Assembly (NCBI GenBank): GCA_937898545.1
Contig: CALEJV010000003.1
Span: forward strand, 310,001 to 374,000
DNA from: an uncultured Candidatus Saccharibacteria bacterium
GTDB lineage: Bacteria > Patescibacteriota > Saccharimonadia > Saccharimonadales > Saccharimonadaceae
Length of the DNA stretch: 64,000 nt
Direction: 5' to 3'
Part shown: positions 18,417 through 28,095 of the stretch, in pieces
Numbering within the stretch: the first letter of the stretch is position 1
How the letters are laid out: the number at the start of each line of letters is the position of its first letter
Made by a program: the position numbers and the translations under genes
Notes under the pieces: generated by a model
Databases searched by the model: none
Seen by the model: the letters and a program-made list of their open reading frames with translations, nothing else
What the model was told of the DNA's origin: nothing

Positions 18417-18640
18417 TACCCTTACAAAGAACTCGCCGGCACTGCTCCGGCTTAAGTTTTTGTGAGGAAAGTCGGTCGATGGTGACCGACCTGGGATGGC
18501 CCGCGTGGTTGCGGGGTACGAGAGGCTTGCTTGTCAATGGAGACAAGCATTCGTGGGAACTCTCGTAGCAGGTTCGACTCCTGCCATCCCAGCTGTGAGT
18601 AAGTATACCCTCCAAGGAAATGCCTTGGAGGAGTCAACCC
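18417..18640 (+). ncRNA. Structured RNA containing tRNA-like unit 2
   Basis: The transcript contains a GCCGG/CCGGC hairpin, a GTCGGTC/GACCGAC hairpin, then a tRNA-like unit at 18492-18591: acceptor TGGGATG / CATCCCA, D arm CCGC-GTGGTT-GCGG, T arm GCAGG-TTCGACT-CCTGC. Instead of an anticodon arm it has an 8-bp helix TACGAGAG / CTCTCGTA topped by a 7-bp hairpin GCTTGTC / GACAAGC. The layout recalls the tRNA-like end of tmRNA, but no tag reading frame or tmRNA 5' consensus is present. A perfect 9-bp hairpin CCTCCAAGG / CCTTGGAGG follows (18609-18631). The 3' end is unknown. Confidence 0.6.
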
Positions 18641-18758
18641 CAGAAAGGGGGTGATCTATAAATAGATCAGCATGCTCACACCCATCCCCCACGCTCGCCT
18701 AGCTACGCATGCGGGCGTGGGGGCTCTCCCCTGATCAATTGTGTTATAATAGCTTGAT

Positions 18759-19745
18759 ATGACGTCGTTTTGGAATGATTTGCCGCAGCCGTTTTTTGTT
18801 TTGGCACCGATGGAGGCGGTGACGGATGTGGTGTTTCGCCATGTAGTAGAGCGGGCTGGTGCGCCCGATGTGTTTTTTACTGAGTTTGCCAATGCGACGG
18901 GCTGGGTACACGCTGGTGACAGGGCAATTGCTGGCCGGCTCATTAAGACGGACGACGAGTACCCCCTGGTGGCACAGATTTGGGGCGGCGAGCCGGGCGA
19001 TATGGAGCAATTTGCTCAGCACTGCGCGCGCCTGGGTTTTGCAGGGATCGATATCAATATGGGCTGCCCGGCCAAGAGCGCCATCAAGAGTGGGGGAGCG
19101 GCGCTGATTCGCAATCCAGACGTTGCCGTAGCGGCTATTGCGGCCGCTAAGACGGCTGGCCTGCCAGTCAGCGTCAAGACTCGCCTTGGCTACAGCACTG
19201 TGGATGAGTGGCGGGCGTGGCTCACAACGCTGCTCCAGCAAGATATCGTCAATCTCACCATCCACCTGCGTACCAAGAAGGAGATGAGCAAGGTGGCGGC
19301 GCACTATGAGCTGATCGATGAGATCGTGGCACTGCGCGATGCGACTGCGCCGCAGACACTGCTCACCATCAATGGTGATATTCGCGATCGGGCGCACGGC
19401 ATGGCGCTGGTGGCGGCCCACCCGGGCGTCAATGGGGTGATGATTGGCCGCGGGGTGTTTGCCGATCCATTTTGCTTTGCACTGGGCATCGATAGTGTAG
19501 CGCAGGGCAGTGCCTCTCTGGTGCAGCGCAACTTTGCCCTCCTTCGCTACCACCTCGACCTCTTCGACCACTGGCAGCCACAGCTCGGCCGGCCATACGA
19601 GACGCTCAAACGCTTCTACAAGATCTACATCCGCGATTTCGACGGCGCTAAGGAGCTGCGCGACCAGCTGATGCACACCACCAGCACGGCCGAGGCGCGG
19701 CACGTCATTCACCAGTGGCATGAGACTATGCGCACATCTGAGTAG
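18759..19745 (+). CDS. dus: tRNA-dihydrouridine synthase
   Basis: A 328-residue flavoprotein that reduces uridines in the tRNA D loop. Seen: FVLAPMEAVTDVVFR at the N-terminus (FMN site), the catalytic-cysteine motif INMGCPAK (about 99-106), SVKTRLGY, and the phosphate-binding region NGVMIGRGVFADP, followed by a helical C-terminal domain. Start ATG 18759 lies 8 nt after TATAAT (18745-18750). The subgroup (DusA/B/C) cannot be assigned. Confidence 0.92.
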   Translation: MTSFWNDLPQPFFVLAPMEAVTDVVFRHVVERAGAPDVFFTEFANATGWVHAGDRAIAGRLIKTDDEYPLVAQIWGGEPGDMEQFAQHCARLGFAGIDINMGCPAKSAIKSGGAALIRNPDVAVAAIAAAKTAGLPVSVKTRLGYSTVDEWRAWLTTLLQQDIVNLTIHLRTKKEMSKVAAHYELIDEIVALRDATAPQTLLTINGDIRDRAHGMALVAAHPGVNGVMIGRGVFADPFCFALGIDSVAQGSASLVQRNFALLRYHLDLFDHWQPQLGRPYETLKRFYKIYIRDFDGAKELRDQLMHTTSTAEARHVIHQWHETMRTSE

Positions 19746-19754
19746 ATGGTGTTT

Positions 19755-19960
19755 GTGCTATGGTAAAGGAGGGTGATATCCTCAAATTACATCGTCATGA
19801 GGACGAACGAGAGCGATAGTTCTCCATCGGTATGGGCAGGGTAGTAGTGATGCTTGAGACATCCTTATCTATGAAGCAAGAAGCGTTTGCCGTGATAACT
19901 ATTGCCAGGCAAAGCAAAAGAGACCTCTTAATCGAAAGATTGGTTTAATTTACTTGTTAT
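19755..19960. other. Structured intergenic region after dus, no convincing gene
   Basis: Contains three possible hairpins: TCGTC-ATGAG-GACGA (about 19791), GCGTTTGCC / GGCAAAGC (about 19887-19916) and AATC-GAAA-GATT (about 19929). A 19-codon frame starting at 19759 with an internal AAAGGAGGG is present but unsupported. It may hold the dus terminator or a small RNA. Confidence 0.35.
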
Positions 19961-19977
19961 TTGCCACACCCAAGAAA

Positions 19978-20895
19978 CTACTCGAGCACAGTCACCATCA
20001 TGCGTGGGCCGCACAACGCCATGATGGCAGCAAGGTTGTAGTAGAGCATGGCAGTGGTTGCCTGCTGCTGGGCAGTTGGGTTATCTGGGTAGAGCGCCTC
20101 GGCCGAGGGCGCAAAGGCCCATGTGTCGATATTGAAAGCCTGGTACTGTTGGTCGAACTCTTGCGCTAAGGCCTGACGGTCGAGCGTTGTCCCCGTACGC
20201 TGATTCATTACCACTGCTGCCTCATGGTGGTTGCCGCGCAATATATCGGTATGAGCACCAGTAGGCTCATCAGTGTTATCAGTGTTCTTTGCTAACTGCG
20301 CGTCGACCATTGTCACGAGTTTGTTGCCACTAGCCATAACAAGCTTCGACTCATCTGCTGCATGGTGAATAATTTGCTGGTGGGCTTCGTCGCTACTGTC
20401 ACTACCAAGACCAAGCTCGGTGGCTAGGCTGCGCAATTGCTCACCATGCTGAGCAATGATAGTAAAGATCGCACCCACTTTGTCGGCTGCTGCGCAGCCA
20501 GCTTGTTCGCCATGAGCATGGTCATCCCGATGGACGTGCACCGTCGCGGGTATCTGGCCAATTCGCCCCAGGACGCGCGCATTCGCTTCATCAATAGCAT
20601 CACTATTACCACGCACCAGTCGATCCGTCACTAGGTAGAGCAAGCCACCGCCTGCACTATTTGGCACTGCTTCTGCTGTGCTGCCGGGCCGACCATCCAT
20701 GCACGCGCCAATGATATTCTGCACTGCTGGCACGTAGTATTCACCGAGCTCATGAATAAACTCTGCTCTGCGAGGCCACTCTGGTGTGGTAAGATCACCA
20801 AGACCATACTCATCACCGAGCTCGTAGGATACAACAGGCCGTTCCATAGCAATCACCCGTAGCTTCGCCATCACGCCGATAATCATACGTCCCAT
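19978..20895 (-). CDS. LCIB-like beta-type carbonic anhydrase (putative)
   Basis: About 305 residues. It carries CMDGR (about residue 65), the Cys-x-Asp-x-Arg zinc motif of beta carbonic anhydrases, and then VHRDDHAHGEQAGC (about 120-133), supplying the His and second Cys ligands in the spacing and context of the LCIB/LCIC family. Those enzymes interconvert CO2 and bicarbonate. No signal peptide. The start is uncertain: ATGs at 20895, 20871 and 20847 are all possible and none has a clear ribosome site; a TATGAT box 10 nt before 20871 favours that one. It follows atpC on the same strand. Confidence 0.6.
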   Translation of the reverse strand: MGRMIIGVMAKLRVIAMERPVVSYELGDEYGLGDLTTPEWPRRAEFIHELGEYYVPAVQNIIGACMDGRPGSTAEAVPNSAGGGLLYLVTDRLVRGNSDAIDEANARVLGRIGQIPATVHVHRDDHAHGEQAGCAAADKVGAIFTIIAQHGEQLRSLATELGLGSDSSDEAHQQIIHHAADESKLVMASGNKLVTMVDAQLAKNTDNTDEPTGAHTDILRGNHHEAAVVMNQRTGTTLDRQALAQEFDQQYQAFNIDTWAFAPSAEALYPDNPTAQQQATTAMLYYNLAAIMALCGPRMMVTVLE

Positions 20896-20970
20896 CTGGT
20901 AATGATGGATGGGGAGGATAAAATTCCGTCATTATGCTGCTGCCTCTCTGCGGTTGTGTTACCCTAATAT

Positions 20971-21402
20971 TTATACGCGGTGCTTATTGTGGCGTCGACG
21001 CAGGCCAGCCACCTTCAGACGCACGGCATGGCGGTCGACCAGCTGGTGAGCCTTCTCGAGCTCTACCTGAGTGCTAGCGTTGTCGCGCTGCTTGAGAGCA
21101 CGCTCAAGGGCGGCTTTACTCTCAGCCTCAATGATGTCGTCACCATGCTCGGCTTCGTCCACCAAGATGCGTACCTTTGTCTGGCTAATCTCGACCACCC
21201 CACCAGAGATGGCAAAGTACTCCAGATGGTCGTCACTGTCGTCCTTGGCGCGACGCACCGCCACAACGCCTGGCACTGCCAGGGTTACCAGTGGTTCGTG
21301 CCCCGGGAAGACCGCAATCTGCCCCTCCGGCGTCGGTAGCATCACCTCATACACAGTCTCGTGTAGCTTGCTACCAGTCAGTGTCACAAGTTCTAAATCC
21401 AT
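20971..21402 (-). CDS. atpC: ATP synthase epsilon subunit
   Basis: 143 residues: a beta-sandwich domain (LELVTLTGSKLHETVYEV, MLPTPEGQIAVFPGHEPL) followed by a helical C-terminal domain (ALERALKQRD). Part of the F1 central stalk and a regulator of ATP hydrolysis. It is separated from atpD by 1.1 kb and has its own minus-strand box TATAGT ending 6 nt before ATG 21402, a leaderless start independent of the main operon. Confidence 0.93.
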   Translation of the reverse strand: MDLELVTLTGSKLHETVYEVMLPTPEGQIAVFPGHEPLVTLAVPGVVAVRRAKDDSDDHLEYFAISGGVVEISQTKVRILVDEAEHGDDIIEAESKAALERALKQRDNASTQVELEKAHQLVDRHAVRLKVAGLRRRHNKHRV

Positions 21403-21468
21403 AGCCTTACTATAGCAGAGTAGCAGAGAAAAAGCGAGGTAGAAGGTGAGGTGATTTTACTCCGAGCA

Positions 21469-21520
21469 AGAGAAAAGGGCGGGGAGCAGCAAGCCATATG
21501 GCGCCGCTCAACCCGCCCTT
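21469..21520 (-). terminator. Terminator behind the 21546-21872 gene
   Basis: On the minus strand AAGGGCGGG (21520-21512) pairs with CCCGCCCTT (21483-21475), followed by a T-rich run (TTTTCTC). It separates this gene from atpC. Confidence 0.65.
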
Positions 21521-21545
21521 AGTGGGTAAGGGGCGACCTGCGAAG

Positions 21546-21872
21546 CTAAATAGAAAGCCCCCAGGCAAGGAGGGAAATAAAAATCCCTCCAATAGCGGCC
21601 ACCACAATAAGCAACAGCCCCAGCGCCTTCGGCAGGCGCTGGCCTGCCACGATAGCCCCTCCGAAGAGAAGCCACGTGATATACATCACGAGCCAGGGCA
21701 GCTCGTGACGACCAAATGCCGTCCCACCGAAGTGAAACAGCATGAGGTAACTGCCAAGCGGTACACCCGCCCAGGCAGCTATACTAATCAGCCAAAACGG
21801 CGCAACGTTGCGCGCCTTTCTGGCTTCTCTTTGCATGGAACGGCTGTCCCATGCATTCTTCCTGTTATGCAT
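21546..21872 (-). CDS. Small membrane protein between atpD and atpC
   Basis: A 108-residue protein with a basic N-terminus and three hydrophobic segments (about 26-47, 60-78, 83-105). AAGGAG lies 8 nt before ATG 21872 on the minus strand. It has its own terminator (21469-21520) and lies inside the ATP synthase cluster without being a known subunit. Function unknown. Confidence 0.6.
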   Translation of the reverse strand: MHNRKNAWDSRSMQREARKARNVAPFWLISIAAWAGVPLGSYLMLFHFGGTAFGRHELPWLVMYITWLLFGGAIVAGQRLPKALGLLLIVVAAIGGIFISLLAWGLSI

Positions 21873-22080
21873 GAGGGTTCTCCTTCCATGCGTGTCCTTG
21901 AGGCGCTGGTCGCCCCACCACCCTCAAGTGTGCCATATTTGATCGGGTAAGTCAAAGTGTGTCTATTTGAAGCTGAGCGCTTTACTGTTTTCTTATACTA
22001 CTTACCGTAGATACACTGTAATAAGCATGTTTCTATACATACCAATATATCTTGATACTATATCTATTCTCTATGTATCG

Positions 22081-22309
22081 ATATATTTATACCCATCTCT
22101 CTTTATCTATATCTCTATAACTTTCTTTCTCTACTATTTATCTACCTATTTCTATATCTATATCCTTATCTATATTTCTATCTCTATCTCTACTTATCTC
22201 TATATTTCTTTATTTATCTACTTATCTTTATCTTTATTTATTTTATCTATCTTTACCTATATCTCCCTATACATCTATATACCTATATATCCATATATCC
22301 AACCATATC
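22081..22309. repeat. G-free low-complexity tract of 229 nt
   Basis: Degenerate TCTATA/TATCTT-type repeats without a single G on the + strand for 229 nt (no C on the minus strand, the strand of the neighbouring atp genes). Bordered by TATCG on both sides (22080 and 22310). Translating it gives only an Ile/Tyr/Leu/Ser repeat, so it is not treated as coding. Confidence 0.85.
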
Positions 22310-22384
22310 GATTTCTCTCCTATTATATATAAATATATAAAGAGAAGAGAAAAAGAACCCACGCTAACAGAGAAAAAACAGGGT

Positions 22385-22416
22385 AACTATAGTACAAATC
22401 GATTTGTACTATAGTT
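22385..22416. repeat. Perfect 32-bp palindrome
   Basis: AACTATAGTACAAATC (22385-22400) is followed at once by its exact reverse complement (22401-22416) with no spacer. As DNA it could bind a dimeric protein or form a cruciform; as RNA a perfect hairpin. It lies between the G-free tract and the atpD terminator. Confidence 0.9.
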
Positions 22417-22440
22417 GGGAGGGAAATGAGAGGAGGATAG

Positions 22441-22490
22441 GCAAAGAAAACAGCAGCCAAACACAGAGAGAATATCTCGGTTGGCTGCTG
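22441..22490 (-). terminator. Terminator behind atpD
   Basis: On the minus strand CAGCAGCCAA pairs with TTGGCTGCTG (arms at 22490-22481 and 22460-22451) and is followed by TTTTCTTTGC. This ends the main atp operon before the palindrome. Confidence 0.75.
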
Positions 22491-22514
22491 CCGTGTAAGA
22501 ATGTGCAGGGAGCG

Positions 22515-23894
<1,380 letters not shown>

Positions 23895-23918
23895 TCATTT
23901 CTCCTCTCGATCATTTCA

Positions 23919-24431
23919 TTATACTTTCTTTACTTGCAGATTATTATGACTATCTGGCGTCTTGGCACGATGTTTCTGTATATACCGCATAGCATCACGG
24001 GCTGCAATACCACAGTAAGCTAGCAACACCACAATTGGCACATATGGTAAGAGGCTACTCACAGCTGGCAGCTCGGCAAACGCCATAATAGGCTGAGCCG
24101 GCCAGGCAAGGCGAGCAACATCACTAGCCTGCGCCTCCACGCCATGCACAGCAAAAGATACAAGAAAGCCCGCAGCATACGAGCCAAAGCCAGCAAGGAT
24201 CACAACTAATAGGCCAGTCGTAGCACTTACAAAACTCGCACTGTGCCGCTGGCCATACCGCCAATACCACAGTCCACCGAGAGCAAACGGCAGCATCAGC
24301 GCAAGGCCAAAGAGCAGCCCCTCACCACGGCTAGCAGACAGCATCAGAATACCGCCCACAAGAAGCAACACCACACATACAAGCGCATACATGACAAGCG
24401 CAGCTATCACGACACGCGCGTAGTGTTTCAT
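23919..24431 (-). CDS. Membrane protein inserted between atpG and atpD
   Basis: A 170-residue protein with four or five hydrophobic segments (about 7-30, 38-55, 68-92, 121-142) and a basic polar C-terminus. Its ATG overlaps the atpG stop as ATGA, so it is translationally coupled to the gamma subunit. No known F1Fo subunit lies at this position in standard operons. It could be an accessory or assembly factor, or an unrelated insertion kept in frame with the operon. Confidence 0.65.
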   Translation of the reverse strand: MKHYARVVIAALVMYALVCVVLLLVGGILMLSASRGEGLLFGLALMLPFALGGLWYWRYGQRHSASFVSATTGLLVVILAGFGSYAAGFLVSFAVHGVEAQASDVARLAWPAQPIMAFAELPAVSSLLPYVPIVVLLAYCGIAARDAMRYIQKHRAKTPDSHNNLQVKKV

Positions 24432-25315
24432 CCCATTGCCTCCACACCAGCGCTAATCTCGGTCAGCTCTTGCGTGATGGCACCTTGGCGCTGTTTGTTC
24501 ATCTCGAGTGTTAGGTCATCGACAAGGCTGGTAGCGTTATCGGTGGCATTCTTCATAGCAAGCATGCGCTGGCTGTGCTCGCTCGCCCGAGCATCGAGCA
24601 AGGCTTGGTAGAGCCGGGCACTCACCATGCGCGCAGCGATGGTATCGAGTACTGCTTGCGGGCTTGGCTCAAAGAGTGCTTCATCATCTGGGATTACCTC
24701 ATCGTCATCCACCGCATCGAGCTGCTCGGCATCAAGGCCAGCGGGCAAGAGGTGGATCGTATCAGGGTGCTGCGTCATACTGCTATAAAAGCGAGTGAAT
24801 ACAACGTCGACCGCATCGACCTGCGTGCTCACAAACATATCGTGCGCGGTGTCGAGAATTGCCCGGAAGGCTGGCCCAGTTGGGCGATCTGGCACATCCT
24901 CATACACCCCAACCACCTGCGTATCCTTAAGGCGCGCAACAAACTGCGCCGCCTTGCGCCCCACCGCAATGGTGGTGTTGTCAATCCCCGCTACATCGTC
25001 ATCGCGCAGGAGCTGGACATAGCGCTTAAGGACGTTGCTGTTGTAGGCGCCAGCCAATCCTTTATCGGCGGCAATGACGATGATCAAGCGGCGCTTGACC
25101 GCGCGCTGGGCAAACAGGGGGTGATCGTCGGTCGCACCCTGGCGCGAGAGGTAGCGCAAGAGGCCGCGTGCTGCCGTGGTATACGGCGCAGTGGTGCGAC
25201 TTGCATCTTGGGCGCGGCGCATCTTGCTCGCTGCCACCATTTGCATTGCCTTGGTGATCTGCTTGGTGCTCTTAACCGAGCGAATCCGTGCTTTGAGCTG
25301 TTGCGTATTGGGCAT
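24428..25315 (-). CDS. atpG: ATP synthase gamma subunit
   Basis: 295 residues. The N-terminal helix with IRSVKSTKQITKAMQMVAAS and the C-terminal LEMNKQRQGAITQELTEI form the rotating coiled-coil shaft; DKGLAGAYN marks the central domain. The C-terminal helix ends in EISAGVEAMG. Followed by the extra membrane gene through an ATGA overlap. Confidence 0.95.
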   Translation of the reverse strand: MPNTQQLKARIRSVKSTKQITKAMQMVAASKMRRAQDASRTTAPYTTAARGLLRYLSRQGATDDHPLFAQRAVKRRLIIVIAADKGLAGAYNSNVLKRYVQLLRDDDVAGIDNTTIAVGRKAAQFVARLKDTQVVGVYEDVPDRPTGPAFRAILDTAHDMFVSTQVDAVDVVFTRFYSSMTQHPDTIHLLPAGLDAEQLDAVDDDEVIPDDEALFEPSPQAVLDTIAARMVSARLYQALLDARASEHSQRMLAMKNATDNATSLVDDLTLEMNKQRQGAITQELTEISAGVEAMG

Positions 25316-25330
25316 AGCGACCTCCGTTGC

Positions 25331-26866
25331 TTACTCCGCAAATTCCTTGGCAATTTCGCCCGCGGTTGATTCTATCAAGTGAGTGAGTTTCTCATCAGCA
25401 CCGAACTTCTGGTCACCCTTATTAAGAGTGCGCATTTGTTCCTTAGCCTCGGCCCAGAGACGGCTCAGCAGAGCATCTTGGGCAGCTTTGATCTTCGTAG
25501 CTGGCACGGTGTCGAAGTAGCCTTGGCTTACCGCCACAATGCTCACCACCTGCTCCCAGACACTCATTGGTTGGTATTGTGGCTGTTTGAGAAGCTCTGT
25601 CAGGCGCTGACCACGGCCAATCTGTGCCTTGGTCTCGGCATCAAGGTCGCTTCCAAACTGAGCAAAGCTTGCCAACTCGCGAAACTGACTCAACCCAAGC
25701 TTGAGGTTACCGCTAACACTCTTGAGCGCCTTAGTCTGCGCGGCACCACCAACACGCGACACCGAGAGACCAGCACTAATGGCCGGGCGAATACCCTGGT
25801 AGAAGAGATCTGTCTCCATAAAGATCTGCCCGTCGGTGATGGAAATCACGTTGGTAGGGATGTAAGCGGAGATATCACCCGCCTGGGTCTCAATGATCGG
25901 CAGAGCAGTGAGCGAACCTGCCCCAAGCTCATCACTTAGCTTAGCACTGCGCTCGAGTAGGCGGCTATGCAAATAGAACACATCACCCGGGAAGGCCTCG
26001 CGCCCTGGTGGACGACGCAGCAGCAAGCTCATCTGGCGGTAAGCGACGGCGTGCTTAGTCAGGTCGTCGTAGATCATCAAAGCATGGCCACCATTGTCGC
26101 GGAAGTACTCACCCATGGCGGTACCGGCGTATGGCGCAAGATAGAGCAAGGAAGCTGGGTCGCTTGGGCTGGTTGCTACCACGATAGTCTGGTCCATCAC
26201 ACCTTCTTCTTTGAGGCGCTCGACCAGGCGAGCAATCTTGCTCAGCTTCTGTCCAACGGCAACGTAGACATTCACCACGCCAGTCTTTTGACGCGCTTGG
26301 TTGATCATCGTGTCGAGTGCGATTGCTGTCTTACCGGTTTGGCGATCACCAATGATGAGCTCGCGCTGGCCACGGCCAATCGGGAACATCGCATCGATGC
26401 TCATAATACCAGTCATCAGTGGCTCGTGCACGCTCTTGCGGCCCATCACACCAATCGCCTCACGCTCGACGAGGCCGCGCTGCGTGGTAGTAATAGCTGG
26501 GCCACCATCAAGCGGCTCACCGAGTGGGTTCACCACGCGGCCGAGCAGCTCCTCGCCAACTGGCACACTCAGTACCTCGCCCTTGAGCTTGACGCGATCG
26601 CCAGCAGCTACACCTTGGTCGCTGCCGAGCAGCACAGCACCAATTTCATCTTCCATCAGGTTGAGAGCAAATGCCTCAACGACACCTGTTTTCGTCTCGA
26701 TCTCGAGCACCTCGCTATAGCCAGCGTGGCGCAAGCCATGTACCCAGGCCACACCATCACCCACTCGGGTCACGATACCGACCTGCTCTAGTCCTTCAGA
26801 GGCTTCCAGGCCTGCGATCGCTTGCCGCAAGCTCTCGGACAACTCTGTAACCGTTGTTTCAGCCAT
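25331..26866 (-). CDS. atpA: ATP synthase alpha subunit
   Basis: 511 residues, the non-catalytic nucleotide-binding subunit of F1. Walker [24 protein letters not shown], the visual motif [19 protein letters not shown] and the conserved VSRVGGAAQ are present. Twelve nt separate it from atpH and 15 nt from atpG. Confidence 0.97.
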   Translation of the reverse strand: MAETTVTELSESLRQAIAGLEASEGLEQVGIVTRVGDGVAWVHGLRHAGYSEVLEIETKTGVVEAFALNLMEDEIGAVLLGSDQGVAAGDRVKLKGEVLSVPVGEELLGRVVNPLGEPLDGGPAITTTQRGLVEREAIGVMGRKSVHEPLMTGIMSIDAMFPIGRGQRELIIGDRQTGKTAIALDTMINQARQKTGVVNVYVAVGQKLSKIARLVERLKEEGVMDQTIVVATSPSDPASLLYLAPYAGTAMGEYFRDNGGHALMIYDDLTKHAVAYRQMSLLLRRPPGREAFPGDVFYLHSRLLERSAKLSDELGAGSLTALPIIETQAGDISAYIPTNVISITDGQIFMETDLFYQGIRPAISAGLSVSRVGGAAQTKALKSVSGNLKLGLSQFRELASFAQFGSDLDAETKAQIGRGQRLTELLKQPQYQPMSVWEQVVSIVAVSQGYFDTVPATKIKAAQDALLSRLWAEAKEQMRTLNKGDQKFGADEKLTHLIESTAGEIAKEFAE

Positions 26867-26878
26867 GTATAATTCCTC

Positions 26879-27289
26879 TTATTTCGTGCCCGCAAGGGCG
26901 GTTAGTTTGTGTTGGATAGTGCCATCGTAGTGCTGGCCCGGCAGAGCGATCTTCACGCCGCCAATCACCGACGGATCGACAACCTGGCGGAACTGTACTG
27001 ACCGAACTGGTGCAGTGCCATTCTGCTCAGCAAGTGCCGTGACCTCTGTCTTGAGCTGCTTCTGCAGGGCGGCCGATAGCTCGTGCGCCGTCGTAACTTC
27101 AGCCACAACGATGCCGCGCTCAGCTAGCGCTTCCTCAATCGTTGCCGCCACCACATCGACATCGCGCGTTGCACGGGTGTCAATAAGATAGGCCGCAACC
27201 TGGCGCAGCACAGCAGGCACCTCAGCACCAGCAGCAATCTGCTCAGCAACATACGCAGCGAGGCGGCGGCGCGAAAAACCGGCCGCCAT
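26879..27289 (-). CDS. atpH: ATP synthase delta subunit
   Basis: 136 residues, shorter than the usual 170-180 of bacterial delta subunits; the N-terminal helical bundle is reduced while the C-terminal part with DPSVIGGVKIALPGQHYDGT is clear. Connects F1 to the peripheral stalk. Its start overlaps the atpF stop by one base (TGATG). Confidence 0.88.
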   Translation of the reverse strand: MAAGFSRRRLAAYVAEQIAAGAEVPAVLRQVAAYLIDTRATRDVDVVAATIEEALAERGIVVAEVTTAHELSAALQKQLKTEVTALAEQNGTAPVRSVQFRQVVDPSVIGGVKIALPGQHYDGTIQHKLTALAGTK

Positions 27290-27837
27290 CAGCGCTGCTC
27301 CTTATCGAGTTTAGTCAGGTGCTTCTCGATCAGCTGGCGATCCTTCGACGCGTCAACAGTCTCGGCCGTCACTGCACGCGTTGCCTCGACGACCATGTCG
27401 ACCATTTCGCGGCGCAGCGCTCGCTTAGCCTCAGCCAACTCTGTCTGCGTCTGGGTGCGAGCTGACGCTAAGATGCGCTCGGCCTGCGTGTGGGCGTCGT
27501 CCTTGGCGTCGTTCACCATGCTAGCTGCTTCAGTTTTGGCAGCGGTCACAATTTCTTGTGACTCGTGGCGGGCTTTCTTGAGCATTGCAGCAGTGCGCTC
27601 CTCGGTCTCGTCAGCCGCCTTTTGCGCTTTCTCAGCTGCTTTGAGGCCATCGCGAATCTTCGCATCGCGCTGGTCGAGCATGTCGAGCAGCGGTGGATAG
27701 ACCCACTTCTTCAAGACCAAGAGCAGCACCACAAATGCCACCATTTGCAGGACAAACAGCTGCCAATCAAGACCAAGCGACGAGAATAAATCGCCACCAC
27801 CCGCCTCTGTCGATGCAAAATAGTGCAGGGTATTCAC
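27289..27837 (-). CDS. atpF: ATP synthase b subunit
   Basis: 182 residues: a single membrane helix (about 26-44) followed by a long charged coiled-coil rich in Ala, Lys and Glu (about 50-170), the peripheral stalk. The start is a GTG at 27837 with AAGGAG 9 nt upstream. Confidence 0.93.
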   Translation of the reverse strand: MNTLHYFASTEAGGGDLFSSLGLDWQLFVLQMVAFVVLLLVLKKWVYPPLLDMLDQRDAKIRDGLKAAEKAQKAADETEERTAAMLKKARHESQEIVTAAKTEAASMVNDAKDDAHTQAERILASARTQTQTELAEAKRALRREMVDMVVEATRAVTAETVDASKDRQLIEKHLTKLDKEQR

Positions 27838-27850
27838 GAGTGCGAACTCC

Positions 27851-28063
27851 TTACATCACCTTGCCGACGATTGCGGCCACAAAACCAATGATAGCCAGAG
27901 CATCGATAAACGAGATACCAAGGATCATCATGGTGCGTAGGTCGTTAATCTTTTCTGGGTTGCGACCAGCTGCCTTCATGGCGTTGGCACCGATCCAGCC
28001 ACACCCGATCGCAGCAAACGCTGCTGGGATAGCATACGCCAGGGTAAATGCGATGTCTTTCAT
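27851..28063 (-). CDS. atpE: ATP synthase c subunit
   Basis: 70 residues forming the two-helix hairpin of the rotor ring. The polar loop GRNPE is conserved and the ion-carrying acid is Asp in FIDALAIIGF (about residue 54). The Gln/Glu-Ser pattern of sodium-type rings is absent, so proton coupling is inferred. Confidence 0.94.
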   Translation of the reverse strand: MKDIAFTLAYAIPAAFAAIGCGWIGANAMKAAGRNPEKINDLRTMMILGISFIDALAIIGFVAAIVGKVM

Positions 28064-28095
28064 AATTATTTCTCCTTATTTAGTTGTTACCAATG

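Noticed and set aside
18460..18475. GAGGAAAGTC resembling the RNase P RNA CR-I motif
   Set aside because: The partner motif near a 3' end and the specificity domain are absent and the transcript is too short; a T-arm-like hairpin follows instead.
17930..18600. tmRNA gene
   Set aside because: No tmRNA 5' consensus, tag frame or pseudoknots were found; only tRNA-like ends are present.
18744..19721. 325-codon minus frame opposite dus
   Set aside because: Antisense shadow of a clear dus gene in G+C-rich DNA; no motif or ribosome site.
21967..22332. 121-codon frame rich in Ile/Tyr/Leu/Ser
   Set aside because: It is only the translation of the G-free low-complexity tract, with no ribosome site and no amino-acid variety.
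25967..26791. 274-codon + frame opposite atpA
   Set aside because: Antisense shadow of the conserved alpha subunit.
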